Assembly: GCF_020740795.1 (NCBI RefSeq)
Contig: NC_067295.1
Location: forward strand, 62,001-126,000
Origin: Apus apus
Taxonomy: Eukaryota; Chordata; Aves; Apodiformes; Apodidae
DNA length: 64,000 bases
Reading direction: 5' to 3'
Of this stretch, positions 61,476-64,000 are shown one piece after another. The position numbers and the translations under genes were made by a program. Below the pieces are notes generated by a model. It made no database searches. It saw nothing but the letters and a program-made list of their open reading frames with translations, and had not been told where the DNA came from. How positions within the stretch are numbered: the first letter of the stretch is position 1; each line of letters begins with the position of its first letter.

Positions 61476-63949
61476 CTATTTAGCAGCATTCTGGTGGTAT
61501 CTGTGCCGCCAAACTTCTTGTATCTTTTTGCACCATTTATGAGCATTCCCACTCGGGTCCATCAGGTAATATGTCCTGTTTGGCTATAAGTGAACAACAA
61601 TTTAAATGAGTACTCCAGAGTTTAACAAAAAAGCAGTAGTTATTCTGCACTTACTAATAAAATAATGATTCAGAATCAGCTTACAAAGTTTCCAAAAATC
61701 AAATTACAGTTGGATAACATATTCCTGAACAACCACACATCTGGCATCTCCATATTGTTAAGCAGCCAACAGACAATAAACTCTTGGTACACTCTTTGCG
61801 ATCCACCATATGCAAAGGGGACTAAATTTTAAGTATCTTTAAGAACTTCCCTCAAATCCTGAAATCCACTTATAAATTTACACATGAATAATAAAAAATA
61901 CACTTGATTTTTGTGGGAAATGTGTATGTCAGGGTTTTTTTTGGGGTTGGGTTTTGTGCTCGTTTGGGTTTTTTTAATAAAAGCCATCAACATTTTATTT
62001 AAGGAATTTTCTCCGGAAAAGTTCACTTGTTAACAACTCAAAATAGTTGTCCAAGGATCTTAGTGCAACTTACAAATAAATTCAAGACACTTACTGTGTG
62101 AACAAAAAAGGTTTTAAAATTCTTGGCTTCTGGCCGCAACTCTAAAGACCAGGGGATTTCTCCTTTCAGAACTTTGTTGACAGGATCCACATAGTACAGG
62201 TGGGGCCCCTCTGTGAGCAGTAACTGGCGCCGACGAGCGAACAGACCCTTGGGAGAGAAGGAGCAGCAGCAATGCAAACATAGCATGAGGAAAACAAATG
62301 TAAGTGTGTAAACCTCTGAATGTAACAGCAGTGGAAATAAAACAGCTCATTGATAGGATAGTAGGTTTGGGAGACTTTTTTGGTCTTCCTTTTGCTTTAC
62401 CAGTTTGACCTCACTCCTGTTTAGGGGGCTGCAGTGCACTCCTACTGCACAGCAATATGCAGGTACTATTTTATGACAGCATCTTCAAATTCTAACAATA
62501 CATAAAACAACTAACTGTACAGAGTAAAGCAAAATGTATTTGTCAAATATTTCAGCACAAAAATCAATTCTCATGATTTTGTGGAGAAAATCAGAAACAA
62601 GCAGGCAGTAACTTGTATAAAAGAGAACCTGCATTACTGTAAAGCTGACACAGACTGTCCCTGCTCATTTGTACCATGTTAGAGTTAACACTTCAAGCTG
62701 CTCCACTGTCACCTCTGCCTCTCTCAGAACACAGGCACTAGGTGGATCCCGGAAAAACACCGTGGTTAAGGACAATATGGACTTGTATTCTATTTTCTGA
62801 TATTTGTGGCTTGCTCCACATGCAGACATCCATCAAGACAAATCATTTAGTGGGCTGTATAAGACTGGGAGGAAGAGCATCCATAGTACATTTACTTTCA
62901 GCCTTTTCCAAAAATCAAAAGCACACTGCTAATTTACAAAAAAACAAATACATTCACCAGAAAACACTACATTTAAAAAAAAAATAAACAAAACTATTTG
63001 ACACTTACAAATAAGTTAAACAAGGAAGTTTTAAAGCAGGTTCCTTATCTATGCTGCAACTCTGCAAAAATGTGAGAGATGAATCTTGTTACAGGGAATG
63101 AAGAAAAGCTCTTACCTTTCTTTTATCCACTGGACCCATTTTTAGTATTAAGTTATTTTCTACAAACTGATGCCTTAAAAAAACCAACAAAACTATTAGT
63201 CAAGAAGTAATTCATCCACAGGAACAGTTTTTTTATTATCATCTTCAAACAACTTTTCCTGTCTCTGCCTAGTGTCTCCTTTCCTGCCAAAGAGTCCTGA
63301 ACAACTTTACTGGATGAGCTTTGCACTCTTCCTCATTCCATGTCAGAGGTTTTTTTCTAAAATCTGATGGGGACAGAATCAACAGATTGGTTAGATATCA
63401 ACAGAACATTATCTTTAAAAAAAACCAAAAAAAAACCCAACAACCAACCACTTATGGCAACTGTAAGAAAGGAGCCTTTTCTAGTTCTAGGACTCCATAG
63501 AAGGAAGACATCTCAGCACTGGTTATTAGCAACATTTCTGCCTGTCTTATACTTCACCACATCATCTAGACATTGCAAATTTTAGAAAAATAGTATTAGG
63601 GTTTTTTTAAAAAATAGAAGTCAAGAAAAACCTGGTTTCTAATTGTTTGCTTGACATTATTAAGGTAACTTATTTTTCTGCATTCCTTAGTGCTGTGCAA
63701 ATACCAGATGTGATTTATTCAAAGATCTTACCAAGGATTTCCACCAGCCTGTTTTGCCAGAAGTAGCCTCTTTTCATCCTCAGAAAACTGTAAATCCAGC
63801 TCAAAGGAATTGTTGTCAAGATCATGAATATACTGTTCAATATTTCCTCCTGATGTCTGGGGTGTACTTGTCTCTGGGGCAGACATTGAATGGGAAGAGG
63901 CAGAACCAGAAACTTGCATGCAACCAAACTGACTCAGGAGATTGTCATA
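61476..63949 (-). CDS. PDPK1: PDPK1 (PDK1), 3-phosphoinositide-dependent protein kinase 1 (C-terminal part)
   Basis: PDPK1 is the master AGC kinase that phosphorylates the activation loop of AKT, S6K, SGK and PKC; its C-terminal PH domain binds PtdIns(3,4,5)P3 at the membrane. Only the last four exons are in the window, on the minus strand: 63949-63732, 63173-63116, 62247-62095 and 61583-61476. Phases join. The segment starts [20 protein letters not shown], the linker after the kinase domain, and continues with [18 protein letters not shown] and [20 protein letters not shown]. The PH-domain core follows: [20 protein letters not shown], with the basic cluster that binds the lipid head group, [20 protein letters not shown], and [20 protein letters not shown]. 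It ends HRYHQNAAK, a few residues shorter than and different from the human tail. The kinase domain exons lie right of the window. Confidence 0.96.
62248..63115 (-). other. PDPK1 intron within the PH domain, and neighbouring introns
   Basis: The introns in view are 61584-62094, 62248-63115 and 63174-63731, all A+T rich. The first has a T/G-rich tract at 61931-61975 and the last an A/C-rich tract at about 63418-63450. No extra exon was recognised. The 51 bases right of 63949 are also intron. Confidence 0.7.
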
Positions 63950-64000
63950 CTAAATGAGGAAACAAAATGAATAAATTTATTTTATTAAAAAGCTTGTTTT

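Overview
This is a window of bird nuclear DNA. It has short-exon vertebrate genes with GT/AG introns, dense CpG-island promoters in an otherwise A+T-rich background, CR1 LINE 3' ends, and an avian-style endogenous-retrovirus solo LTR. The species cannot be fixed from the sequence alone. Gene calls come from reading exon translations and checking that splice phases join; no database search was possible.

Five genes are recognised. From left to right: GNPTG (minus strand, exons 1-6 only, leaving the window on the left), TSR3 (plus, complete), UBE2I (minus, complete), KCTD5 (minus, complete), and PDPK1 (minus, last four exons, leaving on the right). GNPTG and TSR3 are head to head, with only 61 bp between their start codons. 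TSR3 and UBE2I are tail to tail. UBE2I, KCTD5 and PDPK1 lie in series on the minus strand, and the PDPK1 3' UTR ends at the edge of the KCTD5 CpG island.

The genes do not form one pathway. GNPTG acts in lysosomal-enzyme tagging, TSR3 in 18S rRNA modification, UBE2I in SUMO conjugation, KCTD5 as a CUL3 adaptor, and PDPK1 in AKT/AGC-kinase activation. They are linked by position only. The order UBE2I-TSR3-GNPTG matches the human 16p13.3 neighbourhood apart from BAIAP3, which I do not see between UBE2I and TSR3. KCTD5-PDPK1 lie about 1 Mb away in human but are adjacent here.

The most notable observation is a second copy of KCTD5 exon 5, at 44346-44450 inside intron 4. It is in frame, has usable splice signals, and is clearly related in protein sequence to the standard exon at 37986-38111. 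It could be a mutually exclusive cassette, or a terminal exon with its own stop and AATAAA that gives KCTD5 a hydrophobic tail. Other points are a perfect 16-copy GGGGCGC-type heptamer array in GNPTG intron 1, a 22-bp GC-box array in the KCTD5 promoter, and a solo LTR inserted in a CR1 element. I saw no CRISPR array, operon, tRNA or rRNA gene.
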